Shown: positions 53,074 through 61,968 of the stretch, in pieces
Numbering within the stretch: the stretch's first letter is position 1
How the letters are laid out: each line of letters begins with the position of its first letter
Assembly (NCBI RefSeq): GCF_002904165.1
Contig: NZ_CVTD020000027.1
Coordinates: forward strand, 1 to 64,000
DNA from: Herbinix hemicellulosilytica
GTDB taxonomy: Bacteria > Bacillota > Clostridia > Lachnospirales > Lachnospiraceae
Length of the DNA: 64,000 nucleotides
Direction of reading: 5' to 3'
The notes under the pieces: generated by a model
The model's database searches: none
Told to the model about the DNA's origin: nothing
What the model saw: only the letters and a program-made list of their open reading frames with translations
Program-made: the position numbers and the translations under genes

Positions 53074-54984
53074 TTACAAAATGTTTCCTTTTATATTTAA
53101 AGCCTTTTTCTCATGTTTTTGCTTGTACATATTTACATCAGCTTCTACCAAGCATTCTTCGACAGTAGTATTTTCATCAGGCTGAATAAGGCTCCATCCA
53201 TAGCTTACATAAACATTGAAATTATATTTGCCGCTTTGATTAAATTTTTCAAGCTCTTCTATAAACCTTTTTATAAACCTTTTTCCCTTATTTTCATTAT
53301 ATTCCAGCCCTATTATTATAAATTCGTCACCGCCAAAACGTATACATATTTCATCGTCGTCAGCCGCATATGCCAAAGCATCAGCCACTGTCTTTAATGC
53401 AATATCTCCTCCTGCGTGGCCAAAATTATCATTTATCATTTTTAATTTATCCAAATCGACGGTCATAACCATAAGTTTAACCTTTTTTTCAACCGCCTGC
53501 TTTAAATATTTTTCGCCCAGGGTTTCAAGTCCTCTCCTGTTATAAAGACCTGTCAGTTCATCCCTGATATACATATCTTCCAGCTTATAGACAAGCCTTT
53601 TCAATTCGTTATGTACCCTGATATTCTCCAAAGCATTGCTTACATTTATCATCCATGCCTGGAATGTAATCATGTATGTCTGAATTTTTTCAAATGCTAT
53701 AGCCACATATCCAAAGTCTATGTCACGATGATGAAGCATGGTAAAGAAATATATTAAAGGTTTATCATCAACAAACTGTGGGGGAATTAAATATTTTCTT
53801 TGAAATTTTATTTTGCTGTAGTCCACACGGTTTTTTATCCCCACTTCCATAATCATTTCTTCATCCCGGCTTCTTTCAATATCCGCTTCATCTTCTTTTA
53901 TACTCAGCCAATCCTTGTAAAGACACATATAAAAATCTGTAAAACCTATATTTTCGTATACATAATATCTGAGCCTGCTGTCTATTTCTTCTAATTTTGT
54001 AATTCCGGTTAGATCGGCTGACATATATGCATTTCTGGTTACTTCCCTTTGCAAAGCCTCATTTCTAGTATACAGCCTTCTGTTACGGCCTTTCTTTTCG
54101 GATTCTGCCTTGTATTTACACCCGCAGGATTCTCTGAATATTGTTTTCGTTTCTATGTATGAATCTTTTTTTTCCTTAATCCCGCGGTTAATACGGTCAA
54201 TCTTGTCTACCGCTTCCATGCCCATCAAATCAACCGGAACCAAAGCTGTTGTTATAGAGGGATAGAATTCGGATGCATCTATTGTATTATCGCATCCTGA
54301 GACTGCAATGTCTTTCGGTACCGATAAGCCATGTCTTTCCAATGCCTGTATAACGGTGATAGCCATATAGTCGTTGGCGCATATAATGGCTTGTGGCAGT
54401 TCCATGGAAGAAGACAGCCAATAATCAACGGCCTCATTAGGCTTTCTCTTCCAAAAATCCCCGTAATATATTCTTTCTTCTTCAACGGGTATATTGTATT
54501 CTGCCAGTATCCTTTTATAACATTCAAGCCTTTTTTCAGAATCAGGAAAACCTTTAGGCCCTGCCAAAAAGTTCAGCCTTGTCATTCCGTGGTCTACGAT
54601 AAAATGCCTGATTATTTGCTCCAGAACCTTATAATCGTCAACTAAAACATTATAATACTCATCTATTCTTCTTCTTACACTAACAACAGGGCAATGGCTT
54701 CTTTTGCGAATATTCTCCCTTATTTTTTGTTCCAATCCTTCTATGGCCATAGTATCAGGAGCTAAAATGATACCGTCAAGGTCCTCGTAGCTTGGCAAAT
54801 CAGCTATCTTCATTTCCCCTTTGTCGTATTCATTTTTACCGTAACTTTCAAAATTGGTAAAAAAAGCAACGTTATAATCAAGCTCCCGAGCCCGTAAAGA
54901 AATGCCCCTGCTTAGGCGCTCCTGAAACTCACCGTTAATTTGAGAGATAAATACACCTATTGTTTTTCGTCCGTTGAAAAACAC
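53074..54984 (-). CDS. LacI-type periplasmic-binding-fold sensor fused to a GGDEF diguanylate cyclase
   Basis: A 636-residue cytoplasmic protein. Residues 6-285 have the LacI/PBP1 sensor fold (KTIGVFISQINGEFQERL, GIILAP, QAIICANDYMAITVIQALE, VPKDIAVSGCDNT). The usual helix-turn-helix is absent because the chain starts at the sensor. Residues 320-465 look GAF-like or linker. The GGDEF domain spans 475-630, with RDELTGLYNRRG, DLDKLKMINDNFGH and an intact GGDEF at 551-555. The inhibitory RxxD site is replaced by DDDE. It should make c-di-GMP in response to a small ligand. Start GTG 54984 with AAGGAG upstream. Confidence 0.88.
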   Translation of the reverse strand: MFFNGRKTIGVFISQINGEFQERLSRGISLRARELDYNVAFFTNFESYGKNEYDKGEMKIADLPSYEDLDGIILAPDTMAIEGLEQKIRENIRKRSHCPVVSVRRRIDEYYNVLVDDYKVLEQIIRHFIVDHGMTRLNFLAGPKGFPDSEKRLECYKRILAEYNIPVEEERIYYGDFWKRKPNEAVDYWLSSSMELPQAIICANDYMAITVIQALERHGLSVPKDIAVSGCDNTIDASEFYPSITTALVPVDLMGMEAVDKIDRINRGIKEKKDSYIETKTIFRESCGCKYKAESEKKGRNRRLYTRNEALQREVTRNAYMSADLTGITKLEEIDSRLRYYVYENIGFTDFYMCLYKDWLSIKEDEADIERSRDEEMIMEVGIKNRVDYSKIKFQRKYLIPPQFVDDKPLIYFFTMLHHRDIDFGYVAIAFEKIQTYMITFQAWMINVSNALENIRVHNELKRLVYKLEDMYIRDELTGLYNRRGLETLGEKYLKQAVEKKVKLMVMTVDLDKLKMINDNFGHAGGDIALKTVADALAYAADDDEICIRFGGDEFIIIGLEYNENKGKRFIKRFIEELEKFNQSGKYNFNVYVSYGWSLIQPDENTTVEECLVEADVNMYKQKHEKKALNIKGNIL

Positions 54985-55122
54985 CTATCATTCTCCTTGT
55001 TCATAGCATCATTCGAACGTGGCTAAAAAAATAATTCCTTCTTACTATAATATTAATATATTTCATATTAAAAAACAATAGAATTCTCTCAATTAGATAA
55101 ACTGTTTAAATCTGTCGAATTA

Positions 55123-55917
55123 TTATGATAAAATCATCCTATCGTTTGCGAACTCACCTTTGCTGACACTTTCAAATTTCTGCAAAAGATCCGCCACTTT
55201 AAGCTTGCTCTTTTCTTCTCCGCTTACATCATAAATTATATTTCCTTCATACATCATAATTAAACGGTTTCCGTACTGAATGGCATGCTTCATATTATGG
55301 GTTACCATTAAGGTTGTCAAGGAATTGGCGGTTACAATCTGTTGTGTAAGCTCCAGGACCCTCTCGGCAGTCTTAGGGTCCAGTGCAGCCGTATGTTCGT
55401 CAAGTAACAGAAGTTTTGGTTGCTGTAATGTAGCCATAAGAAGAGTTAATGCCTGTCTTTGCCCTCCGGAAAGTAGTCCTACCTTGGTACTCATTCTGCT
55501 TTCCAGGCCCAAATCAAGGTTTTTTAACATTTCCATATAAAGTTGTTTTTCTTCTTTTGTTATTCCCCATTTAAGTCCTCGGCGTTTTCCTCTCCGGTAG
55601 GCCAAAGCCAAATTTTCCTGTATTTCCATATTTGCTGCGGTACCCATCATAGGATCTTGAAATACCCTGCCCAAATATTTGGCCCTTTTGTATTCCGGAA
55701 GATTTGTTATGGGTTCGCCGTCAAGCAGTATCTTACCGCTGTCCGGAGGATAAACACCGGCAATAAGGTTAAGCATAGTGGATTTTCCTGCTCCGTTGCC
55801 GCCGATAACCGTAACAAAATCCCCTTTTTTAAGATGTAATGACAGGCCGTTTATTGCCAATTTTTCATTGACTGTATTTTTGTTAAATGTTTTATATATA
55901 TTTTCTAGTTTAAGCAT
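55123..55917 (-). CDS. ABC importer ATPase (TrpZ-like)
   Basis: A 264-residue ATPase. Walker A is GGNGAGKSTMLN (about 38-49), the Q-loop is VFQDPMMGT, the signature LLSGGQRQALTLLMA, Walker B LLLLDEHTAALDP (DEH rather than DEP, as seen in this transporter family), and the switch MVTHNMKHA. Its start overlaps the permease stop codon (TAATG type), so the two are coupled. Together with the PF04392-type binding protein and permease it makes an importer of the TrpXYZ type. Confidence 0.93.
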   Translation of the reverse strand: MLKLENIYKTFNKNTVNEKLAINGLSLHLKKGDFVTVIGGNGAGKSTMLNLIAGVYPPDSGKILLDGEPITNLPEYKRAKYLGRVFQDPMMGTAANMEIQENLALAYRRGKRRGLKWGITKEEKQLYMEMLKNLDLGLESRMSTKVGLLSGGQRQALTLLMATLQQPKLLLLDEHTAALDPKTAERVLELTQQIVTANSLTTLMVTHNMKHAIQYGNRLIMMYEGNIIYDVSGEEKSKLKVADLLQKFESVSKGEFANDRMILS

Positions 55918-56852
55918 TATTTATGTACCTCCTTACGTACAGATACCCTTTTTTTATCCAGGAAATTAGGGATAGACAAGGCTATAGCGACCACAACAGC
56001 GGTAAACAGCTTCATATCATTTGTATCAAAGCCCAGGCGAAGAACCATGGAAATAATTATCCTGTAAAGCATAGAACCGCACATAATTGCAGTCATCTTT
56101 ACGGCAAAATTTTTAGCCTTGAAAAACAGGACTTCTCCCAAAACTATAGATGCCAGGCCTATAACAATAGCTCCCTGACCCATTGATACGTCAGCATAAC
56201 CTTGGGTTTGAGTAACCAGTGCTCCGGATAAAGCGATAAAGCCGTTACTGATTGCAAGGCCTATTATTTTTGTCATATCCGTATTAACTCCCTGCGCCCT
56301 TACCATGGTTTCATTATTTCCCGTAGCCCTGACACAACAACCGATTTCAGTACCGAAGAGCCAATAAAGAAATGCTATGGTTGCTACCGAAAAAATTATG
56401 CTTACCACAAAAACAACGGAGGTTTGAAGCGTATAATCCCTGATACCCAATTCGGTTGCTGATGGCAACATATCCTTTATAACGGAAATCATAGTCGGCT
56501 TACCTATAAGCGAAACATTGGGTTGTCCCATTATTTTTAAATTTATTGAATATAAGCCGAACATAGTGAGAATACCGGACAAAATGGAAGGAATTTTAAG
56601 TTTAGTGTGTAAAAGACCGGTAACAGTTCCGGCAGCCATACCGGCAAGCAAAGAAACTAATAAGCTTATGTAAGGATTCCAGTCAAAGACAACAACCAGG
56701 ACCGAACTGATACTTCCTCCCAGGGCAAAACTTCCTTCGCAGGTAAGATCTGCTATATTTAAAATTCTAAATGTAATAAAAACTCCGAGAGCAAATGTAG
56801 TCCATGTCAAGCCCTGAGCCACGGCACCAAATAAAGACAGGAGTAAATTCAT
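55917..56852 (-). CDS. ABC importer permease (TrpY-like)
   Basis: A 311-residue inner-membrane permease with about eight hydrophobic helices and the branched-chain amino-acid-type permease pattern (ADLTCEGSFALGGSISSVL, GIALSNGFIALSGALVTQTQGYADVSMGQGAIVIGLASIVLGE). Start is ATG 56852 since GAAGGGA lies 9 bases upstream; longer in-frame starts at 56861 and 56873 are less well placed. It is 104 bases downstream of the binding-protein gene. Confidence 0.92.
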   Translation of the reverse strand: MNLLLSLFGAVAQGLTWTTFALGVFITFRILNIADLTCEGSFALGGSISSVLVVVFDWNPYISLLVSLLAGMAAGTVTGLLHTKLKIPSILSGILTMFGLYSINLKIMGQPNVSLIGKPTMISVIKDMLPSATELGIRDYTLQTSVVFVVSIIFSVATIAFLYWLFGTEIGCCVRATGNNETMVRAQGVNTDMTKIIGLAISNGFIALSGALVTQTQGYADVSMGQGAIVIGLASIVLGEVLFFKAKNFAVKMTAIMCGSMLYRIIISMVLRLGFDTNDMKLFTAVVVAIALSIPNFLDKKRVSVRKEVHK

Positions 56853-56956
56853 AATATCCATTCCCTTCGTCAAAAATGTTTAGATTAAGTAAATTATACT
56901 TCAAAAGGAGGGGTATTAAAATCCCCCTCCCATACGATATGGTAAATTTAGGACTT

Positions 56957-57916
56957 TTACTGTTCCAATAATTCCTCCGGAATTTCAATTCCCAATTGTT
57001 TAGCCACTTCTTCGTTTACGGTCAGAGTATATTCATCATCCGGAAGATATGCTATAGGCATAGTTGCCGTATCTGCTTCTTTTCTTAATATTTTTACAGC
57101 CTGTTCACCGGTTAACCATCCGAGCCTGTAATAGTCGATTCCGTATGTGGCAAGGCCTCCGTTATTTACCATACCTTCTTCTCCACAGAAAACAGGTAAC
57201 TTGTTGGAATTTGCCACCATGGCTACCGTCGGCATACCTGTTGCTATAGTATTATCCGTAGGAGCATAAATAGCATCTACTTTTCCAACCAATGACTGGA
57301 CTACCTGCTCGATTTCATTGGTATTGGAAACCGTAGCTTCAATCATTTCAAGATTAAACTCTTTTGCGGCTTCTTTAGCCATTTCCACCTGAATCTTGGA
57401 ATTGCTTTCGGCAGAACAATATAATACCGCTACTTTTTTGGCATCCGGAAGAAACTTGGTAATAAGTTCTATCTGCTTTCTTACCGGAGTTAAATCCGAA
57501 GTTCCTGATACGTTTCCTCCGGGTTTTTCATTGGACTCAACAAGACCTGATCCTGCCGGATCTGTTACGGCAGTTACCAGAATCGGAATATCTTTTGTTG
57601 CATTGGCAACAGCCTGAGCGGCAGGAGTGGCGATTGCCAGTATAAGATCACATCCGTCGTTTACAAGCTTTGTTGCTATGGTATTTGCGGTTGCCTGATC
57701 ATTTTGGGCAATCTGATAATCTATTTCGATATTTTCTCCTTCTATGTACCCCGCTTCTTTTAAAGCATCAACAAAACCCTTATAGCTGGCATCCAGTGCA
57801 TCATGTCTAACCAATTGGTTTACACCGATTTTTATTACCTTCTCTTTTTTTGAACATCCGGCAAGAAGGCTTCCTGCCATTGCGACAACCAGAAGGGCAA
57901 TTATTGTTCTCCTCAT
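56957..57916 (-). CDS. ABC importer substrate-binding lipoprotein (TrpX-like)
   Basis: A 319-residue lipoprotein with signal and lipobox LLAGCSKKE (Cys near residue 20). The binding domain matches the PF04392 ABC_sub_bind family: KIGVNQLVRHDALDASYKGF, SGTSDLTPVRKQIELITKFLPDAKKVAVLYC, and IYAPTDNTIATGMPT. Relatives include TrpX, which takes up tryptophan; the ligand here is not proven. AAGGAGG precedes the ATG. No tryptophan T-box lies upstream. Confidence 0.93.
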   Translation of the reverse strand: MRRTIIALLVVAMAGSLLAGCSKKEKVIKIGVNQLVRHDALDASYKGFVDALKEAGYIEGENIEIDYQIAQNDQATANTIATKLVNDGCDLILAIATPAAQAVANATKDIPILVTAVTDPAGSGLVESNEKPGGNVSGTSDLTPVRKQIELITKFLPDAKKVAVLYCSAESNSKIQVEMAKEAAKEFNLEMIEATVSNTNEIEQVVQSLVGKVDAIYAPTDNTIATGMPTVAMVANSNKLPVFCGEEGMVNNGGLATYGIDYYRLGWLTGEQAVKILRKEADTATMPIAYLPDDEYTLTVNEEVAKQLGIEIPEELLEQ

Positions 57917-57961
57917 TTCCTACCTCCTTATATTATATAACCAAATTCCTCTGCTTTATCA

Positions 57962-57978
57962 CTTTGACGCTTTGACGC
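57962..57978. repeat. Tandem TTTGACGC repeat in the TrpX-like leader
   Basis: TTTGACGC occurs twice in tandem just downstream of the predicted transcription start, a plausible operator position. No regulator is recognised. Confidence 0.4.
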
Positions 57979-57991
57979 TTTTAATGGGTAA

Positions 57992-58020
57992 AGTATACTA
58001 TGGTTTATAATATTCGTCAA
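57992..58020 (-). promoter_or_regulatory. Promoter of the TrpXYZ-like operon
   Basis: Minus strand TTGACG (58020-58015), a 17-base spacer, then TATACT (57997-57992), about 75 bases before the ATG. Confidence 0.8.
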
Positions 58021-58100
58021 TACCTAAATTTAATTGCAAAATAAATTGTGAGGTACAAATACTATATTAAGAGCGTAAGCTATCATTTCATTATTAAAAT

Positions 58101-58148
58101 AAAAAAAAGCTTTGCCTTTATACCCAAACGTAGTTTTAACGGCAAAGC
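58101..58148 (-). terminator. Terminator of the DUF1893 gene
   Basis: Minus-strand stem GCTTTGCC/GGCAAAGC (58141-58148 with 58109-58116) followed by a run of eight T. Confidence 0.85.
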
Positions 58149-58158
58149 CTTAAAATTC

Positions 58159-58566
58159 TTAAGATATTTTTTTCAACAACAATTCGTATGCCAATTTTGG
58201 ATCGTCTACATCGATAACCGTTTGCTCCATCGGACACATTCCGTCTTTATTGCGATTTAAAATATATGGAACCTTTTTTTCATATTCATAATAAATATGA
58301 TATTTCTCAAGAATATTTATGGCATGATCGCTTATCAGAGGTGTATATATGCTGCGAACCTTGCCGTATATCAAAAGCATTGCCGCAGCCCTGCCTATTA
58401 CCTCATCTGCCACGTCTGCCCCATTAAAAAACTGCGGATCTTCCTTAAGTTTGCTGATAATAGGCATAATCCCCTTAAGATTTGATTTATAAACCTTATC
58501 CTCTTTTACAGCAACACAGGTACAGACCAATTGGTTTAATAATTCTTTTACATAATTTAATGACAT
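58159..58566 (-). CDS. DUF1893 (TM1506-like) protein
   Basis: A 135-residue soluble protein of the DUF1893 family, known from TM1506 to have a cytidine-deaminase-like fold. Landmarks are CTCVAVKEDKVYKSNLKGIMPIISKL, DVADEVIGRAAAMLLIYG and NRDGMCPMEQ-like KDGMCPMEQTV near residue 110. Activity is unknown. Start is ATG 58566 with GGAGG 5 bases upstream; an in-frame ATG lies 4 codons earlier. It has its own terminator. Confidence 0.85.
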   Translation of the reverse strand: MSLNYVKELLNQLVCTCVAVKEDKVYKSNLKGIMPIISKLKEDPQFFNGADVADEVIGRAAAMLLIYGKVRSIYTPLISDHAINILEKYHIYYEYEKKVPYILNRNKDGMCPMEQTVIDVDDPKLAYELLLKKIS

Positions 58567-58754
58567 TTTATCCTCCACGGTGCGGAAATTTTTCTTTCAT
58601 TTATATATCCAGATTAATTAAGATATAAACTATTATTAATCTATTGAATTCGCATTGTCAATGGTTATTGCAAATATATTTAGTCTATCTGTCACAGGGA
58701 TAATATAAACCTCTGTTTCATATATTGATTATATAATAAGGTTCGAGGTTAAGT

Positions 58755-60047
58755 ATGCATATACATGTGGTACAACCGGGTGATACCATACAATCTATTG
58801 CTGAAACTTACGGTCTTCCGCCTGAAGTAATAGTACGGGACAACGGACTGGATTTCCTCGATAATTTGGTAATAGGCCAAACTATAGTAATTGCAACACC
58901 TCAAATAGTTTATACGGTAAAACCTGGTGATACGCTGACAGAAATTGCAGCATCTCACAATGTTTCGGTAATGCAGTTGCTTCAAAATAATCCGTATCTG
59001 GCAGACAGGGAATTTATTTATCCGGGTGACAGAATAGTTATAAGTTATGAAAAAAACGGATATATGGCAACCCACAGTATTACCCTCCCCTTTGTCCATG
59101 TCAGGACTTTAAGAAAAACTTTACCCTATCTTACATATATATCCGTAGTTAATTATACTGCTACAGACGAAGGAGATATTATAACTTATTATGACGATAC
59201 CGAGTTTATCAGGCTTGCAAAAGAGTACAATACAATTCCTTTAATGTTTTTAACTACTTTGACTCTTCAGGGAGAAGCAAATATAAAGGCAGCCTTTAAT
59301 CTTATTCTAAATGAAGAAATCCAGGACAGACTGGCAGAAAACATTCTTAATATACTTAAGTCCAAAGGGTTTTATGGAATAAATATTTCGTTTGAATTTA
59401 TAACGCCTTCCAATCTGCCGTATGTCGAAAGTGCTTATGCAAGAATTGCAAACAGAATTATTTCGGAAGGATACCTGGCTTTTGCTACCATTAATCCCGA
59501 TATCAGAATGACAGGAAGTACCGTAGAATTTTTAAGAATAGATTATTCCCTATTAAATCAAATTATAGACAATGTTCTTTTTATGAACTACGAATGGGCT
59601 GTTAATCCCAATCCACCTTCTCCCATAAGTTCCATATATAGTATAGAAATTTATCTGAACTATTTGCTGGAAACTATTTCACCGTATAAGTTGAACCTCG
59701 GAATTTCTACAATCGGATATGACTGGGAACTGCCATTTTTTACAGGTGTTTCCCAAGTCAGGGCATTAACCTATGACAGTGCCGTTGCCTTAGCACGTAA
59801 TGAACAAGTTCCTATCCATTTTGACGAAATATCCCAAACACCGTTTTTTCTGTATACAGAAAACGGCGCCACTCCCAGAGAACATATTGTTTGGTTTATT
59901 GATGCAAGAAGCATAAATGCCCTGCTAAATCTGGTTGCCGAAAATAACTTACACGGTATAGGTATATGGAATATAAGCGTTTTTAATCCACAGTTGTGGC
60001 TTCTTGTAAATTCTCAATATGATATTATAAAGAGAGAAGTAAGTTAA
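58755..60047 (+). CDS. LysM-LysM-GH18 protein, SleL/YaaH-like, with altered active site
   Basis: A 430-residue protein. Two LysM modules are at residues 2-48 and 51-96 (VQPGDTIQSIAETYGL, VKPGDTLTEIAASHNV), binding peptidoglycan glycans. A GH18 barrel follows from about 105. The GH18 catalytic strand normally reads DGxNxDxE; here residues 206-214 are FYGINISFE, so both Asp positions are changed (Tyr207, Ser212) and only Glu214 remains. In spore formers such proteins act in cortex lysis at germination. No signal peptide. GAGG precedes the ATG. The altered motif makes enzymatic activity uncertain. Confidence 0.88.
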   Translation: MHIHVVQPGDTIQSIAETYGLPPEVIVRDNGLDFLDNLVIGQTIVIATPQIVYTVKPGDTLTEIAASHNVSVMQLLQNNPYLADREFIYPGDRIVISYEKNGYMATHSITLPFVHVRTLRKTLPYLTYISVVNYTATDEGDIITYYDDTEFIRLAKEYNTIPLMFLTTLTLQGEANIKAAFNLILNEEIQDRLAENILNILKSKGFYGINISFEFITPSNLPYVESAYARIANRIISEGYLAFATINPDIRMTGSTVEFLRIDYSLLNQIIDNVLFMNYEWAVNPNPPSPISSIYSIEIYLNYLLETISPYKLNLGISTIGYDWELPFFTGVSQVRALTYDSAVALARNEQVPIHFDEISQTPFFLYTENGATPREHIVWFIDARSINALLNLVAENNLHGIGIWNISVFNPQLWLLVNSQYDIIKREVS

Positions 60048-60050
60048 TAC

Positions 60051-60077
60051 AAAGAATCGGCCTACAGCCGATTCTTT
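60051..60077 (+). terminator. Terminator of the LysM/GH18 gene
   Basis: Perfect 11-base stem AAAGAATCGGC/GCCGATTCTTT with loop CTACA, directly after the stop codon. Confidence 0.85.
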
Positions 60078-60144
60078 ATTAATAAACTCGTATATTTAAA
60101 TATTATTAAATCTTTATTTTAACTGATCCTGCAAAATAAGCACA

Positions 60145-60193
60145 AAAAAAGTCCTAACCCAGCAAAACTAAGTTGCCAAATTAGAACTTTAAA
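60145..60193 (-). terminator. tRNA-Lys terminator
   Basis: Minus-strand stem AAGTTCTAA with TTAGGACTT (arms about 60181-60190 and 60148-60156) followed by a T-run, just past the tRNA 3' end. Confidence 0.75.
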
Positions 60194-60195
60194 AA

Positions 60196-60268
60196 TGCAC
60201 CTCCAGGGGCTCGAACCCTGGACACCCTGATTAAGAGTCAGGTGCTCTACCAACTGAGCTAGAGGTGC
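60196..60268 (-). tRNA. tRNA-Lys (anticodon CTT)
   Basis: A 73-base cloverleaf. The acceptor is GCACCTC/GAGGTGC, the D arm AGCTCAGTTGGTAGAGCA, the anticodon loop CTCTTAA (anticodon CTT), and the T loop GGTTCGAGCCC. The discriminator base is A and CCA is not encoded, so Cca (8383-9750) must add it. Confidence 0.97.
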
Positions 60269-60447
60269 TTGTCTTTAACGCCGAACGCAAATGTTATTAT
60301 AAGCTATGAAATTAATTTTTGCAAGTACTTTTTTGAATATTTTTAATATTTCTTCAAACCATTTTTATACATTATTATTTTAAAAAAAAGACAGGGCAGG
60401 ATTTTTCGCAACTCCTACCCTGCCGACAATCAAATTATTCTTATTGA

Positions 60448-60765
60448 TTATTTACTGGCATCAAGTTTTTCTTTAAGGACATTCTTAGATACAACCCCGA
60501 CTACATTGTCAATAGCTTCGCCGTTCTTAAAGATGATCATTGTGGGAATTGACATAACACGATATTTTCTGGTAGTCTCCGGGTTTTCATCTACATTAAG
60601 CTTTCCGATTTTAACGCTTCCTTCATATTCTTCTGCAAGTTCATCTATGATAGGAGCCATCATTTTGCATGGTCCGCACCAGTCAGCATAAAAGTCCACC
60701 AAAACCAGCTTGTCCGACTCTAAAGCTTCGGTTTTAAAGTTGTCATCTGTAAATTTAAAAGCCAT
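60448..60765 (-). CDS. trxA: Thioredoxin
   Basis: A 105-residue thioredoxin with active site WCGPC in VDFYADWCGPCKMMAPIIDEL (about residues 25-45), the cis-Pro loop MSIPTMIIFKNGE, and standard length. It reduces protein disulfides in the cytoplasm. AATGGAGG precedes the ATG. It has a strong promoter and a stable hairpin in the 5' UTR. Confidence 0.97.
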   Translation of the reverse strand: MAFKFTDDNFKTEALESDKLVLVDFYADWCGPCKMMAPIIDELAEEYEGSVKIGKLNVDENPETTRKYRVMSIPTMIIFKNGEAIDNVVGVVSKNVLKEKLDASK

Positions 60766-60786
60766 ATTTTTTCCTCCATTCTAACT

Positions 60787-60821
60787 ATTTGGGTAGATTA
60801 ATGTCTATTAATCACCCAAAT
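60787..60821 (-). promoter_or_regulatory. Stable hairpin in the trxA 5' UTR
   Basis: ATTTGGGT plus ATTAAT (60787-60802) pairs with ATTAAT plus ACCCAAAT (60807-60821), with a tetraloop and small bulges. It lies between promoter and Shine-Dalgarno, leaving the latter free. A stabilising role is inferred. Confidence 0.55.
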
Positions 60822-60872
60822 ACAAATGTTACTGTATATTATTCCATCAAGTAAATATTATTATGTGATTTT

Positions 60873-60901
60873 ATAATATGTTAAGATTCCTAAAAAGTCA
60901 A
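60873..60901 (-). promoter_or_regulatory. trxA promoter
   Basis: Minus strand TTGACT (60901-60896), a 17-base spacer, then TATTAT (60878-60873), about 100 bases before the ATG. Confidence 0.8.
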
Positions 60902-60916
60902 CTTTTTATATCCGTT

Positions 60917-61066
60917 TTATTTATAAGTCTTCTTTTTTGTCTTTGTTGCCTTGTTTAATATTTCTTCTACTTCATCCCATGACCTTTTTAGTTTCATGAC
61001 CTTTTTATTCAGCTTATAGTTACTTCCGGTAATCTTTGCAATTTTATACTTCCAGTTTTTTTTCAT
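60917..61066 (-). CDS. Small basic protein, 49 residues (unknown)
   Basis: A 49-residue minus-strand ORF beginning MKKNWKYKIAKITGSNY and ending ATKTKKKTYK, very rich in Lys, with a central helix-forming RSWDEVEEILNKA. The ATG has AAGGA 8 bases upstream. It fits exactly between trmB and the trxA promoter with the same orientation, and its codon choice resembles the neighbours. I recognise no family; a nucleic-acid-binding role is only suggested by charge. Confidence 0.65.
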   Translation of the reverse strand: MKKNWKYKIAKITGSNYKLNKKVMKLKRSWDEVEEILNKATKTKKKTYK

Positions 61067-61121
61067 ATTAAGTCCTTAAACTCTTTTTTTACATTGTATT
61101 TGACCGGTGTCAAAATTATAC

Positions 61122-61757
61122 TTAACGGCAGATTTTCATCATATAGATCGGCTTTCCTTGAGAAACAAATTTTTCTTCGTATTCTGTCATAATATTGCCT
61201 TTAGCAAATTCGCTGTTATGAAGGTCATAAGTAACCGCTTTAAATTTCCATCCCGCTTCTTTCACTTCGTTTAACGAAAATTCAAAAAGGTCTTTGTTGT
61301 CTGTCTTAAAAATTACTTCACCGTCTTTTTTAAGGCATTTATCATACATATTAAGAAAATTTCTTGAAGTTAGACGTCTTTTTGCATGGCGCTCCTTGGG
61401 CCAGGGATCGGAAAAATTAAGATAGATTCTTTCAATTTCATTTTCTGCAAATATGTCCAAAAGATATACTGCATCAAAACGTAAATAGTATAAATTATTA
61501 ATTTCAACTTCTCTTCTTTTTTCCAATGCCCTAAACAGCACGCTGGAATACTTTTCAATTCCTAAATAATTTATATCCGGATTCTGCAAGGCCATTTCAG
61601 TTATAAATTTTCCTTTGCCGGTGCCTATCTCAAGATGAATAGGATTGTCGTTTCCAAAAATGCTTTTCCAGTTACCTTTTAATTTTTCCGGTTCTTTTAT
61701 AACATATATATCATTAGCCACAGCTTCCCTGGAGCCTTTTATATTTCTTAACCTCAT
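61122..61757 (-). CDS. trmB: tRNA (guanine-46-N7)-methyltransferase
   Basis: A 211-residue class I SAM methyltransferase methylating G46 in the tRNA variable loop. Signatures are IHLEIGTGKGKFITEMA near residue 40, YLGIEKYSSVLFRAL, and the catalytic-site region NFSDPWPKERHAKRRLTSRNFL. The ATG at 61757 is favoured because AAGGAGA lies 7 bases upstream; the ATG two codons earlier abuts it. Confidence 0.96.
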   Translation of the reverse strand: MRLRNIKGSREAVANDIYVIKEPEKLKGNWKSIFGNDNPIHLEIGTGKGKFITEMALQNPDINYLGIEKYSSVLFRALEKRREVEINNLYYLRFDAVYLLDIFAENEIERIYLNFSDPWPKERHAKRRLTSRNFLNMYDKCLKKDGEVIFKTDNKDLFEFSLNEVKEAGWKFKAVTYDLHNSEFAKGNIMTEYEEKFVSQGKPIYMMKICR

Positions 61758-61968
61758 TTTCATTCTCCTTATCCGTATTTTTATAAAATTATTTATCGCT
61801 ATAAGATTATAATTATAATCGGCCTTAACGTCAATTGTTGCAGTTTTTGCGGTAATTAATAAAGGTTAGCCTATTTAAAAAATTATTATTTTATAGTATA
61901 CTTGAAACGATGCAAAAGTTAATGATTTTTATTATTTGAAATCAAAATAATATATAAGGAGAGATAGC

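Noticed and set aside
57917-58158. Possible tryptophan T-box before the TrpX-like operon
   Set aside because: No GGGTGGNACC motif, specifier stem or terminator is present; a plain promoter with a short UTR explains the region.
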